Shown here piece after piece: positions 26,226 to 35,412 of a DNA stretch of 64,000 nt. Origin of the DNA: Caryophanales bacterium UBA2289 (GTDB lineage: Bacteria; Bacillota_I; Bacilli_A; Izemoplasmatales; Hujiaoplasmataceae). The translations under genes were made by a program, and so were the position numbers. Position 1 is the stretch's first letter; every line of letters begins with the position of its first letter. The notes beneath the pieces are model-generated. The model saw only the letters and a list, made by a program, of their open reading frames with translations, was not told the DNA's origin and did not search any database. The stretch lies in the NCBI GenBank assembly GCA_002345505.1, contig DDWJ01000031.1, positions 44,477 to 108,476 of the forward strand, read 5' to 3'.

Positions 26226-26725
26226 AAAAAATAATTTTAGCAGGCGGATGCTTTTGGGGCGTCCAAGCATACTATGATAAAGTAACCGGTGTAAAGAAAA
26301 CTGAAGTTGGTTATACGGACGGTGATTTTCCTAATCCGACATATGAACAAGTCTGCAATGGTTCTAATCATGCAGAAGCAGTTTATATCGAATATGAAGA
26401 AACTGAGGTAAGTTTAAAAAGAATTTTAGATCATTTCTTTCAAATCATCGATCCTACTACCTTGAACCGTCAAGGTAATGATATCGGTAGACAGTACCGC
26501 ACAGCAATTTTTTACTTCACTGAAGAAGATCATGAATTCATCAAAAATTATATTTCTGAGATAAAAGCTAATTATGCTAAAGAAATCAAAACCGAACTAA
26601 AAAAAGCTGTCGAGTTTTTTCCAGCTGAAAGCTATCACCAAAAATATCTTCGCAAGAATCCATGTGGATATTGCCACATTGATTTAAGCCTCGTGGATGA
26701 ATTAGATAAAGAATTTTTCAAGTAA
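26222..26725 (+). CDS. msrA: Peptide methionine-S-sulfoxide reductase MsrA
   Basis: Repairs oxidised methionine. 167 residues. The active-site 'GGCFWG' (Cys 10), 'EVGYTDG', 'NPTYEQVCNGSNHAEAVYIEY' region (about 38-58), 'DPTTLNRQGNDIGRQYRTAIFY' region (about 78-99) and 'YHQKYLRKNP' (about 140-149) are all present. A resolving Cys is likely in the C-terminal 'NPCGYCHID'. No MsrB is fused or adjacent. Confidence 0.96.
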   Translation: MKKIILAGGCFWGVQAYYDKVTGVKKTEVGYTDGDFPNPTYEQVCNGSNHAEAVYIEYEETEVSLKRILDHFFQIIDPTTLNRQGNDIGRQYRTAIFYFTEEDHEFIKNYISEIKANYAKEIKTELKKAVEFFPAESYHQKYLRKNPCGYCHIDLSLVDELDKEFFK

Positions 26726-26748
26726 GCAGCAAACACTGGAGGTAAACT

Positions 26749-27219
26749 ATGAAAAGAACAGACTATATCGGCTGGGATGAATATTTTATGGGAGTAGCAA
26801 GTCTTTCCGCAATGCGTTCTAAAGACGATAGCTCTCAAGTAGGTGCTTGTATTGTCAATGAAAAAAACCGTATCGTCGGCATCGGCTACAACGGTTTTCC
26901 GATTGGCTGCAGCGACGATGATCTTCCTTGGGATAAAAACGATGACTTTCTAAAGTCAAAATATGCATATGTGGTTCACGCCGAACCAAATGCTATATTG
27001 AACTCGACTGTTGATTTAGCAGGTTCAAGAATTTATGTTACCCTATATCCTTGCAATGAATGCGCTAAATTAATAATCCAATCTGGAATCAAAGAAGTGA
27101 TTTACTTAGAACATAAATACCCGGAAGATCCCGTATTTATCGCTTCCGCAAGACTTTTCAATCTTGCAAACATAAGAGTAAGAAAATTAGAAAACTATAA
27201 TTTAAGGATTTTAAAATAA
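26749..27219 (+). CDS. dCMP deaminase family protein (ComEB-like)
   Basis: Zinc cytidine/deoxycytidylate deaminase fold. 156 residues. Zinc and catalytic motifs 'VVHAEPNAILNS' (HAE, about 74-85) and 'YPCNECAKLI' (PCxxC, about 101-110), plus 'DDSSQVGACIV' and 'GIGYNGFPIGCSDDDLPW'. Probably converts dCMP to dUMP for thymidylate synthesis; in Bacillus the homolog is ComEB. RBS ggaggt. It overlaps the next gene by one base. Confidence 0.9.
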   Translation: MKRTDYIGWDEYFMGVASLSAMRSKDDSSQVGACIVNEKNRIVGIGYNGFPIGCSDDDLPWDKNDDFLKSKYAYVVHAEPNAILNSTVDLAGSRIYVTLYPCNECAKLIIQSGIKEVIYLEHKYPEDPVFIASARLFNLANIRVRKLENYNLRILK

Positions 27220-28271
27220 TGAAAGAGTTAACGAAACATTATCTTCCTATAATTAAAGCTTTGATTATTCCATATCTATTTTTCTTCTTTGTTCTATTTT
27301 ATCCAATTGCTTATTTTGTTGATACACCTGGCGGTATAACCGAAGTAGAAAGTATAATCTCAGTTGATTATAACCAAGATAAAGAAATAACTGGAACAAT
27401 CTCATCGACCTATATTGTCTCAATCAATCGGCCGACTTTTTTCCAATTTATGCTAAGTTCTTTCTCCGATTATAATTATGCTAACGTAATCAGAGGTACA
27501 TACGCAAATTATACAAATGAGGAAATCAATCAAATAAGTTACCTCGACAAAGAAACTAGCGTTAATGCTGCAGTTATTGTAGCTTATCAAAAAGCTCAAG
27601 ATTTAAATGAAGAAATCATAATAGATTATTACGAAAAAGTAATGGTCTTTGGGAAAGCCACATACCTTTCCTTTTACGACGATATCGAATTTGGTGATGA
27701 ATTCTTATATCTAATCGGCGACTCTGATCAAATAGTGGATGACCACACACAAATCGGGCCAAATACACAAAACGCTTCAAGTTATGAGTTTTTCTTTAAG
27801 AATGCTGATGGTGAAACCTATTCCCGAATTCTTACTAAAGATGAAGAAACAAACCTCTTTGGCATCACTTTAAAACTTTATTATTTAGTAAATAAAGAAA
27901 CTATTTATCCAAAATATCAAGAACAATCCTCTAATATTGGCGGTCCAAGTGGCGGACTATTACAAACTCTAGCAATCTACAACATGTTAGTTGATGAAGA
28001 TATCACTAAGGGTTTAAAAATAGCTGGTACAGGCACTATTAATTATGATGGATCAGTTGGATATATCGGCGGCGTTGAGCAAAAAATCATCACTGCTTAC
28101 CTAAATAAAGTTGATGTTTTCTTTATCCCTTTCTTAAGTGAAACCTATACTTATGATAATTATTTAGAAGCCTTAAGAGCGTGTGAAAAACATGGAATTG
28201 ATCCGACAGGCTGGTTGGTTCCGGTAGCTTCTTTCCAAGATGCATTAGATTACTTAGCGGGGTTAGAATAA
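27219..28271 (+). CDS. Membrane-anchored Lon-like PDZ serine protease (YlbL/SepM type)
   Basis: 350 residues: an N-terminal membrane anchor (about 12-33), then 'VDTPGGI' as in YlbL, an extracytoplasmic PDZ-like region (about 130-200), and an S16 Lon-type catalytic domain with Ser in 'GGPSGGLL' (about 244) and Lys in 'GGVEQK' (about 289). The Ser-Lys dyad is intact. Relatives cleave secreted peptides or act in the DNA damage checkpoint; the substrate here is unknown. It lies in the tcdA-rluD operon, separate from the cytoplasmic Lon at 37.8 kb. Confidence 0.87.
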   Translation: MKELTKHYLPIIKALIIPYLFFFFVLFYPIAYFVDTPGGITEVESIISVDYNQDKEITGTISSTYIVSINRPTFFQFMLSSFSDYNYANVIRGTYANYTNEEINQISYLDKETSVNAAVIVAYQKAQDLNEEIIIDYYEKVMVFGKATYLSFYDDIEFGDEFLYLIGDSDQIVDDHTQIGPNTQNASSYEFFFKNADGETYSRILTKDEETNLFGITLKLYYLVNKETIYPKYQEQSSNIGGPSGGLLQTLAIYNMLVDEDITKGLKIAGTGTINYDGSVGYIGGVEQKIITAYLNKVDVFFIPFLSETYTYDNYLEALRACEKHGIDPTGWLVPVASFQDALDYLAGLE

Positions 28272-28273
28272 TT

Positions 28274-28642
28274 ATGAAAAAATATAAAGATCTAGTTAAA
28301 GAATTAAATAACGAGTTTACTTCAAAAGAATTATCCAGTTCTTATCTTGGAGCGTTCTTTTACACAACAATTATTGCTATTCCGCTACTTATCGCAATTG
28401 CGCAAATCGTTTCCGTCTACCTTTATTGGTTGACTTTCTGGCTTGTTTTGATTATAATTGTAATGTTTTTGCTTAACTATATTTTTCACCGCTTAACCTT
28501 AAAAGCCTTGAAACTAAAGAAGCCAGAGACAAAAGTAGATATCTGGAATCTTTTCATTTATCAACAAATCATTATTAATATCTTTTTTGTAATTATTGGA
28601 TTAATATTCAAATTCATCCTGATTCCAATCTGGATGGTATAG
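28274..28642 (+). CDS. Small membrane protein of unknown function
   Basis: 122 residues with three or four hydrophobic segments (about 24-45, 48-70, 92-120) and a charged N-terminus 'KKYKDLVKELNNEF'. No family recognised. It is 2 bp after the Lon-like protease gene and 9 bp before lspA, so it is co-transcribed with membrane and secretion genes. Confidence 0.7.
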   Translation: MKKYKDLVKELNNEFTSKELSSSYLGAFFYTTIIAIPLLIAIAQIVSVYLYWLTFWLVLIIIVMFLLNYIFHRLTLKALKLKKPETKVDIWNLFIYQQIIINIFFVIIGLIFKFILIPIWMV

Positions 28643-28651
28643 GAGAAATTT

Positions 28652-29137
28652 ATGACTTTATGGATTATTATATTACTTGGATTGATTGGAATTGATCAAA
28701 TAAGTAAAATATGGGCTTCAACTGCTCTTGAAATTGGTGAAACAATTCCAGTTATTAACAACTTTTTTCATATTACCTATACGAGAAATACCGGAGTTTT
28801 ATTCGGCGGTTTAGAAGGTACAGCTTCACAATATTTCTGGGTCTTTTTAATCTTTGCGACCGTTGCGACTGTAATTTTCGGCTACATGTTCATTAAAAGC
28901 GATTTTAAGGACAAACGCTTATTTATTTTTCGCTTATCTTTAGTTTTACTAATAGCTGGTAGCATTGGTAACGCCATTGATAGAGCAGTACAAATTGATC
29001 ATGCAGTAATTGACTTTATTGACTTTAGAGGTATTTGGCAATATATCTTTAATTTTGCGGATACGTTTTTAAATGTTGGTATTTTCTTATTCTTCATCGA
29101 TCTCTTTTTCCTTGAAAAAAGAAGGATGGCATCCTAA
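28652..29137 (+). CDS. lspA: Lipoprotein signal peptidase (signal peptidase II)
   Basis: Cleaves the signal peptide of prolipoproteins before the lipidated Cys. 161 residues, four membrane helices. The catalytic aspartates sit in 'GSIGNAIDRAV' (Asp 110) and 'FNFADTFLNVG' (Asp 137); 'ITYTRNTGVLFGGL' (about 41-54) is the third family block. RBS ggag. It overlaps rluD by one base, the usual lspA-rluD pair. The GLUG lipoprotein at 13.7 kb is a likely substrate. Confidence 0.96.
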   Translation: MTLWIIILLGLIGIDQISKIWASTALEIGETIPVINNFFHITYTRNTGVLFGGLEGTASQYFWVFLIFATVATVIFGYMFIKSDFKDKRLFIFRLSLVLLIAGSIGNAIDRAVQIDHAVIDFIDFRGIWQYIFNFADTFLNVGIFLFFIDLFFLEKRRMAS

Positions 29138-30051
29138 TGGAAGAAACAATTTTTGAATACCTTGTTAGTGCTTCTGATAATTTAGAGAGAATCGATAAAT
29201 TTCTCACGGAGAAATTAGATGGATTTTCCCGATCTACGATCAAAAGAATCATCTCGGAAAATAAAGTACAAGTAAATCAAACCTTCGTTAAAGCAAGTTA
29301 CCAAGTAAAAGTGGATGACTTTATTGAAGTAGGAGAAGTAGACTTTAGTGAAACCGATGTAGTTCCCGTGAAAATGGATTTAGATATTATCTATGAAGAC
29401 GAAGACGTACTAGTGGTAAATAAGCCTTCAGGTATGGTCGTTCATCCGGCGCCTGGTCATTATCAAGATACCTTAGTGAATGGATTGCTTTACCATATTA
29501 ATACGCTATCGGATATTAATGGCGAAAAAAGGCCGGGGATAATCCATAGGATTGATAAAGATACATCAGGACTTCTAATGGTAGCTAAAAATAATACTGC
29601 ACATGATATTTTAGCTAAAGAGTTACATGACAAAAAAACAAAAAGAGAATATCTAGCAATCGTTGAAGGTGTTATAGCTAATAAACGCGGCAAAATAAAC
29701 GCTCCAATCGGTAGAGATAAATCTAATCGTTTAAAAATGACAGTAACTAAAGATGGCAAAGCGGCGGTAACTAATTTTGAAGTTATAGAAACCTTTGCGG
29801 ATTCTACATTAATAAAATGTATTCTCGAAACCGGCAGAACGCACCAAATTAGAGTTCACATGCAATACATCAATCACTCATTGGTTAATGATTTTGTATA
29901 TGGAAATGCTAAAACCAATGATTTTGGTCAATACCTGCACGCTAAATCACTTGGTTTTACTCATCCAAAAACAAAAGAGTGGCTAGAGTTTGAATCAGAC
30001 TTGCCACAAGAATTTAAAGACTATATCGAAAATAAAAGAATTAAAAGCTAA
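29137..30051 (+). CDS. rluD: 23S rRNA/tRNA pseudouridine synthase, RluD family
   Basis: Isomerises uridine to pseudouridine. 304 residues: N-terminal S4 RNA-binding domain 'ERIDKFLTEKLDGFSRSTIKR' region (about 17-37) and RluA-type catalytic domain with Asp 140 in 'IIHRIDKDTSGLLM'. 'VVNKPSGMVVHPAPGH' and 'LETGRTHQIRVHM' are intact. An RluD-like target (23S 1911/1915/1917) is inferred from the S4 domain and lspA linkage. Its stop lies inside the terminator hairpin. Confidence 0.92.
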   Translation: MEETIFEYLVSASDNLERIDKFLTEKLDGFSRSTIKRIISENKVQVNQTFVKASYQVKVDDFIEVGEVDFSETDVVPVKMDLDIIYEDEDVLVVNKPSGMVVHPAPGHYQDTLVNGLLYHINTLSDINGEKRPGIIHRIDKDTSGLLMVAKNNTAHDILAKELHDKKTKREYLAIVEGVIANKRGKINAPIGRDKSNRLKMTVTKDGKAAVTNFEVIETFADSTLIKCILETGRTHQIRVHMQYINHSLVNDFVYGNAKTNDFGQYLHAKSLGFTHPKTKEWLEFESDLPQEFKDYIENKRIKS

Positions 30052-30073
30052 TAACTTTTAATTCCTTTTTTTA
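30041..30073. terminator. Terminator between rluD and rnhC
   Basis: TTAAAAG / CTTTTAA stem with a 7-nt loop, then TTCC and seven T. It overlaps the rluD stop codon and touches the rnhC stop; the left flank is A-rich, so it may work both ways. Confidence 0.65.
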
Positions 30074-30970
30074 ATTATCGATTCTTTCAATATTTTTAAA
30101 GTTTAATTTAGCGATTTTCTTAAATATTCCTTCTCCGTATTTTAGTTTGATGACTTTAGCGATTGCGTCTACGCCTGGGCCTGCACCTTTAGGTAATTCA
30201 ATGCCTATTTCTTTACTTAACTTTTCAAATTCTAACAGAAAATGATACCTAGCAATAATCGCTCCAACTGCTACCGCCTTATGAATGCTTTCAGCGCCGG
30301 TCAAAAATGTTATATCCTTTACAGTCTCTTCAGAGCTTAAATATTTAAAGTAATTCTCTTCAGAACAAAATTGATCTAAAATAATCTTTTGATAATCAGG
30401 ATGTTTGTTAATCATCTTCTTAATCGCGTGATTATGGAGATAAGCTTTAATTTTGTTCATGTTAAAACCTTTATCAATCAACTCGTTATATTTTATATTA
30501 TTTGTTATTAAGACTTGATGGCTTACTAACTTTACTAGTTTTTCACCTAAAAGAAGAATCTGTTTATCAGTAATCTTCTTTGAATCTTTAATATCTAATT
30601 CATCTAATAAAGCATAATCTTTTGGGCTGATGAAAGCGGCACATACAACAATTGGTCCAAAAAAATCACCGGTTCCAACTTCATCAGATCCGATAACCTT
30701 AAGCGGTAAGTATTGATTATTATAATCAGTAGGTAAAACGTCTTCATAAACTAGTTCAATACCTAAAGCTTTAGCCCATTTATTATATTCATCTTTAGCC
30801 GAATCACCTTGAAACATGACTTTCATAGTTTTAAATACTGTAATTGTTAAATCATTAGTTTTAAACAGATATTTATGGTTAGGATTATCGGTAAAAGATT
30901 CAATCTTTCGGTAGTAATTAACTAATTTTTCAAGGTATTTATCATTTATCGTAAAAACATAGTTCATCAT
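30071..30970 (-). CDS. rnhC: Ribonuclease HIII
   Basis: Degrades RNA in RNA-DNA hybrids. About 299 residues. N-terminal TBP-like domain (about 1-85) typical of HIII, then the RNase H2-like core with 'VIGSDEVGTGDFFGPIVV' (about 93-110), 'DSKKI', and 'AVGAIIARYHFL'. The DEVGTGD form is the HIII signature. Three ATGs in a row (30973, 30970, 30967) follow a gaggag RBS; 30970 gives the best spacing, though 30967 is also possible. It diverges from mutS2, the Bacillus neighbourhood for rnhC. Confidence 0.95.
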   Translation of the reverse strand: MMNYVFTINDKYLEKLVNYYRKIESFTDNPNHKYLFKTNDLTITVFKTMKVMFQGDSAKDEYNKWAKALGIELVYEDVLPTDYNNQYLPLKVIGSDEVGTGDFFGPIVVCAAFISPKDYALLDELDIKDSKKITDKQILLLGEKLVKLVSHQVLITNNIKYNELIDKGFNMNKIKAYLHNHAIKKMINKHPDYQKIILDQFCSEENYFKYLSSEETVKDITFLTGAESIHKAVAVGAIIARYHFLLEFEKLSKEIGIELPKGAGPGVDAIAKVIKLKYGEGIFKKIAKLNFKNIERIDN

Positions 30971-30987
30971 CATCAACTCCTCTTTTT

Positions 30988-31012
30988 ATTTTATCATAAA
31001 ATGTGATAAAAT
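30988..31012. promoter_or_regulatory. Symmetric divergent promoter of rnhC and mutS2
   Basis: Perfect 9-bp inverted repeat ATTTTATCA - 7 bp - TGATAAAAT. Each arm read outward is TGA then TAAAAT, an extended -10: 31004-31012 for mutS2 and 30996-30988 for rnhC. Confidence 0.6.
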
Positions 31013-31036
31013 AGAAGAAGCGAAAGAGAGAAGAAT

Positions 31037-33361
31037 ATGTACGCGGAGATTAAAAAGTTAGAATTTGACAAGATTTTAAAAATACTTATAAATTATGCCC
31101 ATACCGACCTTGGCAAAAGACAAGTTTTAGAGATATTTCCTCTTACAAACGTCGAAGAAGTCAAAAGGTTGCTTTTTGAAGTTGAAGAAGCAAAAAGAAT
31201 TATCGAAAGATATGATGAAACACCTTTAACCGGTGTGTTAGATTTAACAGAAGTAATTCGGAAAGCAGAAATTGGTTCTGTTCTTTCGATTGATGAACTC
31301 ATTAGAGTTGTTTCGCACCAAGAAGCAATCTCAAGAACGATAATTTTTGTTAAAAAAGTGATTTCTTTGGAACTCGATTTTGTTTATTTAAAAGATTACT
31401 ACGAACGAATTGTTTCCGTGGGTCCTTTAAAACAAGAAATCGATCGCTGCATTGACAAAAAAGGTGATATTTACGATAATGCAACTTCTAAACTTCAAGA
31501 TATCAGAAAGAAGATTAGAGTAACAGAAGATCGGATTAATACGAAGATGCAGTCATTATTAAAGAGTGAACAAAATAAGTTATCTGATTCTCTAATAACA
31601 ATAAGAAATAACCGACTAGTTCTTCCGGTAAAACTTGAATATAAAAATTCATTTAAAGGAATTATCCACGATCAATCAGCATCTGGAGAAACTGTCTTCA
31701 TCGAACCGATTAGTTGTTTTGATATGAACAATGATCTATCAAGATTTTTCGTAGAAGAAACGGCCGAAATTGAAAATATTTTGCGTATGTTGACATATAA
31801 AGTTGGTGAATACTCACATGAATTAGCTTCAAATTTAGAGATTTTCACCTATCTCGATATCGTTTTTGCAAAGGCAAAATACGCTTTAGCTAATGATTTT
31901 ACAAGGCCGGAAATAACAAAAAACACGATAAATTTAATTAACGCTAAACATCCTTTAATTTCAAGAGATGTAGTTGTTGGAAATACTATTAATTTCCATA
32001 AATTTAATCATATTATCATAACCGGACCTAATACCGGTGGTAAAACTGTTGCCTTAAAAACATTAGGGCTTTTAAGCGTCATGGCTCAGGCCGGACTTTT
32101 AATTCCTGTAAACGAAAACAGTGAGACAATCTGTTTTAGTAATATATTTGCGGATATCGGTGATGAACAGTCGATTGAACAATCATTGTCTACATTCTCA
32201 TCACACATCTCAAATATTAAATATATCCTTGATAAATCCGAAGACAATTCTTTAGTATTATTAGATGAAATAGGTTCAGGAACCGATCCGAAAGAAGGTG
32301 CCTCTTTAGCTATCTCAATTATCGATTTTCTTCGTAAAAAGAAACTATATTCTATGACTACAACCCATTATCCCGAACTTAAAACCTATGCATACGACCT
32401 TGACAACACTGTCAATGCATCAGTTGAATTTGATATTGAAACATTAAGACCGACATATCGCTTAAAAATCGGTATTCCAGGAACTTCAAATGCAATTAAA
32501 ATCGCTAGAAGACTTGGTTTAAATGAAGAAATCTGTAAACACGCTGAAAATGTTTCCCTATCTTTTGATACTGACACTGCAAAACTCATCCAAAAGTTAG
32601 AAAAGCAAAGTCTAGAGCTTGATCTTGAACTTTCTACGATTAAAGAAAAGCAGATTCAACTTGAAAATGAAAAGAAAAAGTATGAACTACTTCAGAAAGA
32701 AGAAAAGATTAGACAAAACAATATTTTACGAAATTTTGAAGAAGATCAAAAAAAGCAGCATCAGATTTATCTTGAAAAAGCCCAAGTGTTAATCAAAGAA
32801 CTTGATGAACTTAAGAAAAGTGCATCTTTTAAAGAACACGAATTAGCCAAGCTAAAAAAAGATGTTAAGGATACATTCTTTCAAAAACGCGTTTTTCAAA
32901 AAGAAAGCGAAAAGGAAATTCAAGTCGGAGATACTGTTAAAGTCCTTGCTTATCAAAGAAATGGTATTGTTAATAAAGAACTGAAGAATGATCAGTTTGA
33001 AATAGTAATGGGTGCTTTAACTTTGACAGTTAAAAAAGATGAAATTGAATTTTATTCCAGAGAAACTATTGACGATTTTAGTCAGAAGAAAAATTCAAGC
33101 CAAGCTCCTATAAAAGAGGTTAAAGTTGAACTGGATTTGCACGGTAAACGTTATGAAGAAGCGATGCAAGAACTAGACAAGTTCGTTGATAACTGTCTAT
33201 TAAATAATCTTGAATTTGCTTATATAGTTCACGGTATCGGTACAGGAGCATTAAAAAAAGGCGTTGAAAAATATGCTAAAGAAAATCCACATGTTAAAAG
33301 TTACCGCCGCGGAAACGAAGGCGAGGGTGGACTAGGAGTAACAGTCTATCAATTCAAGTAG
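31037..33361 (+). CDS. mutS2: MutS2 ATPase/endonuclease
   Basis: MutS2 suppresses homologous recombination in some bacteria and splits collided ribosomes in others (RqcU role in Bacillus). 774 residues: MutS-like helical core, ATPase with Walker A 'TGPNTGGKTVALKTLG' (about 332-347), 'SLVLLDEIGSGTDPKEG' (about 408-424) and 'TTHYPELK', then a long charged coiled coil (about 515-620), a KOW-like stretch, and C-terminal Smr domain with 'LDLHGKRYEEA' and 'IVHGIGTGALKKGV'. All catalytic parts look intact. Start supported by the divergent promoter and agagag RBS. Confidence 0.95.
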   Translation: MYAEIKKLEFDKILKILINYAHTDLGKRQVLEIFPLTNVEEVKRLLFEVEEAKRIIERYDETPLTGVLDLTEVIRKAEIGSVLSIDELIRVVSHQEAISRTIIFVKKVISLELDFVYLKDYYERIVSVGPLKQEIDRCIDKKGDIYDNATSKLQDIRKKIRVTEDRINTKMQSLLKSEQNKLSDSLITIRNNRLVLPVKLEYKNSFKGIIHDQSASGETVFIEPISCFDMNNDLSRFFVEETAEIENILRMLTYKVGEYSHELASNLEIFTYLDIVFAKAKYALANDFTRPEITKNTINLINAKHPLISRDVVVGNTINFHKFNHIIITGPNTGGKTVALKTLGLLSVMAQAGLLIPVNENSETICFSNIFADIGDEQSIEQSLSTFSSHISNIKYILDKSEDNSLVLLDEIGSGTDPKEGASLAISIIDFLRKKKLYSMTTTHYPELKTYAYDLDNTVNASVEFDIETLRPTYRLKIGIPGTSNAIKIARRLGLNEEICKHAENVSLSFDTDTAKLIQKLEKQSLELDLELSTIKEKQIQLENEKKKYELLQKEEKIRQNNILRNFEEDQKKQHQIYLEKAQVLIKELDELKKSASFKEHELAKLKKDVKDTFFQKRVFQKESEKEIQVGDTVKVLAYQRNGIVNKELKNDQFEIVMGALTLTVKKDEIEFYSRETIDDFSQKKNSSQAPIKEVKVELDLHGKRYEEAMQELDKFVDNCLLNNLEFAYIVHGIGTGALKKGVEKYAKENPHVKSYRRGNEGEGGLGVTVYQFK

Positions 33362-33369
33362 AGGAAATT

Positions 33370-33630
33370 ATGAAAAAATTTGAAATATTTACTGCCCGTT
33401 ATTGCGGCAAATGTCGTGCTCTAAAAAGACGTTTAATTGAACTTGAAGATGAACTAACAGAAGTCGATATTGTCTTTAGAGACATTGACATTGAACGGTC
33501 ACGAGCTAAAGATTTAAAAATCGATGGAGTCCCAACCCTGATATATTATATCGACGAAGAAGAAATTTCTAGGACTGAAGGTTCAATCCTTGAAGACGAT
33601 ATAAGGAAGATCCTGGAAGGAAGTATTTAA
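33370..33630 (+). CDS. Thioredoxin-like protein with CGKC motif
   Basis: 86 residues, thioredoxin fold only. Active-site 'ARYCGKCRALK' (CxxC at about 12-15) and cis-Pro 'IDGVPTLIYY' (about 56-65). Shorter than classical thioredoxin, with CGKC instead of CGPC, closer to glutaredoxin-like/TlpA-type small proteins. It sits 8 bp after mutS2, where Firmicutes often carry trxA, and abuts truB by one base. Probably a cytoplasmic thiol-disulfide reductant. Confidence 0.85.
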   Translation: MKKFEIFTARYCGKCRALKRRLIELEDELTEVDIVFRDIDIERSRAKDLKIDGVPTLIYYIDEEEISRTEGSILEDDIRKILEGSI

Positions 33631-34502
33631 TGGACGGAATCCTCTTTATAAACAAAGACAAAGATATGACTTCACATGATGTTGTAAACATCGCTAGAGG
33701 AGCTTTAAAAACCAAAAGAATCGGTCACACAGGGACGTTGGACCCTAACGCTACCGGTGTTTTAGTATTGGCAGTTGGCAGAGCAACTAAGCTAGTAAAA
33801 TATTTTACTAATGATCATAAAACCTATCAATGTCAATTTCTTATTGGTAAGGCCTTTGATAGTGATGATGTTACCGGCAAGATAATTGGTGAAAAAGACA
33901 CTAGTTACATCACTGATGAAATGCTCTTAGAAGCAATCAATAGTTTCATCGGGAAGAGCTTGCAAATCCCACCAGATTTTTCAGCAGTAAAATATCATGG
34001 GAAAAAGCTTTATGAACTAGCTAGAAGAGATATTAAAATTTACGATATCGATCCAAAAGAAGTTGAAGTTTTCAATATTAGTAACATTGAAATAAAACGT
34101 ATCGATAGTGCGATTGAAGTAGCAGCTGAGATTGAAGTGACTAAAGGAACATATATACGCTCAATCGCTAGAGATTTAGGTGAAAAATTAGATAACTTTG
34201 GCAGTTTAAAAGAATTAAAAAGAACTAAAGTTAACAATGTTTTACTGGAAGAATGCTACTCAATAGAAGACTTAAGAACGGGAAATGTTGAACTAAAAGA
34301 TCCTTTCGATTACTTGGATTTGCCAAGAATAAAAGTCGGCGAATTAATTAAAAGAGATATTGATAACGGAAGATTTTTACCTCTTGATCTTTTTGAAGAA
34401 AAGACTGATACAATCATCTTTTCCGAAGCTAATGAGCCATTAGCAATTTATTATTATGACGAACAAAAAATGCAAATGAGAATGTCGGTGAAATGGTGCT
34501 AA
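33630..34502 (+). CDS. truB: tRNA pseudouridine-55 synthase
   Basis: Forms pseudouridine 55 in the T-loop of tRNAs. 290 residues. 'GILFINKDKDMTSHDVV', catalytic 'GHTGTLDPNATGVLVLAVG' (Asp 38), 'DFSAVKYHGKKLYELAR' (about 112-128) and 'KGTYIRSIARDLG' (about 172-184) are intact, with a short C-terminal PUA-like part. It overlaps the upstream gene by one base and ribF by 10 bases, the truB-ribF order of Firmicutes. Confidence 0.96.
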   Translation: MDGILFINKDKDMTSHDVVNIARGALKTKRIGHTGTLDPNATGVLVLAVGRATKLVKYFTNDHKTYQCQFLIGKAFDSDDVTGKIIGEKDTSYITDEMLLEAINSFIGKSLQIPPDFSAVKYHGKKLYELARRDIKIYDIDPKEVEVFNISNIEIKRIDSAIEVAAEIEVTKGTYIRSIARDLGEKLDNFGSLKELKRTKVNNVLLEECYSIEDLRTGNVELKDPFDYLDLPRIKVGELIKRDIDNGRFLPLDLFEEKTDTIIFSEANEPLAIYYYDEQKMQMRMSVKWC

Positions 34503-35410
34503 AAGTTAAATATTTAGATTATAATGACACAATTGAAGAAGATAATTTAATCCTTTGTCTAGGTTTTTTTGATGGGCTTCATAAAGCTCATCAAGCGCTT
34601 ATAAAAAAAGGTCAAATCATAAAAAAAGAGAGAAACTATAAATTAGCAGTTTTGACTTTCGACCAAAGTATCAAGCTTTTTATGCAAAAAAAGCCTTTTT
34701 ACTTTTTAACGTCTGTCGAAGATAAAGCCGAAATCTTAAAAGGTTTAGACGTTGATATCCTTTATGTAATGAAAGTCTCTTATGATTTAATTAAATACAC
34801 TCCGGAAGGTTTTATTGAGCAGTTCTTGAAAAACGTCAAAGTATGTATTGCTGGTGAAGACTTTACTTTCGGTTATTTAAGCAAAGGCAAGGTTGATACC
34901 CTACAAAAGTCTCCTTACTTTGAAACAATCGTCATTAAAGAAATTACCTATCATGGTGTTAAAGTTGGTTCCACAAGAATTAGAGAAGATCTAGATAGTG
35001 GCGATTTAGCGGAAGCGAACTTTCTTTTAGGTAGAGAATACACAATAACTGGGAGAGTCATCCATGGAAATAAAATCGGAAAACTTCTAGGTTTTCCAAC
35101 AGCCAATATCGACTTCACCAATTATCTTTTACCAAAACTAGGGGTTTACTTCACTAAAGTAATAATTGATGATAAAGAGTATTACGGAATGACCAATGTC
35201 GGGAAAAAACCTACTTTTCCCGATAACAGAATCACATTAGAATCATATATTTTTGATTTTGATGATGATCTCTATGATAAGGTTATTGGCATTAAGTTTA
35301 TTAAGTTTTTACGCGAAGAACTATACTTTACAAATAAAGAAGACCTAATTGAAAGAATCGAACAAGACCGAATTGAAGTTTTAAATCTAATCAATGAAAG
35401 GAACAACTAA
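34493..35410 (+). CDS. ribF: Bifunctional riboflavin kinase / FAD synthetase
   Basis: Converts riboflavin to FMN and FAD. 305 residues: N-terminal nucleotidyltransferase 'LGFFDGLHKAHQ' (about 24-35) and 'GSTRIREDL' (about 162-170), then flavokinase 'GRVIHGNKIGKLLGFPTANID' region (about 187-206) and 'YYGMTNVGKKPTF' (about 227-239). The ATG overlaps truB by 10 bases. No rib biosynthesis genes or FMN riboswitch are in the window, so riboflavin may be imported. Confidence 0.95.
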   Translation: MVLKVKYLDYNDTIEEDNLILCLGFFDGLHKAHQALIKKGQIIKKERNYKLAVLTFDQSIKLFMQKKPFYFLTSVEDKAEILKGLDVDILYVMKVSYDLIKYTPEGFIEQFLKNVKVCIAGEDFTFGYLSKGKVDTLQKSPYFETIVIKEITYHGVKVGSTRIREDLDSGDLAEANFLLGREYTITGRVIHGNKIGKLLGFPTANIDFTNYLLPKLGVYFTKVIIDDKEYYGMTNVGKKPTFPDNRITLESYIFDFDDDLYDKVIGIKFIKFLREELYFTNKEDLIERIEQDRIEVLNLINERNN

Positions 35411-35412
35411 AG

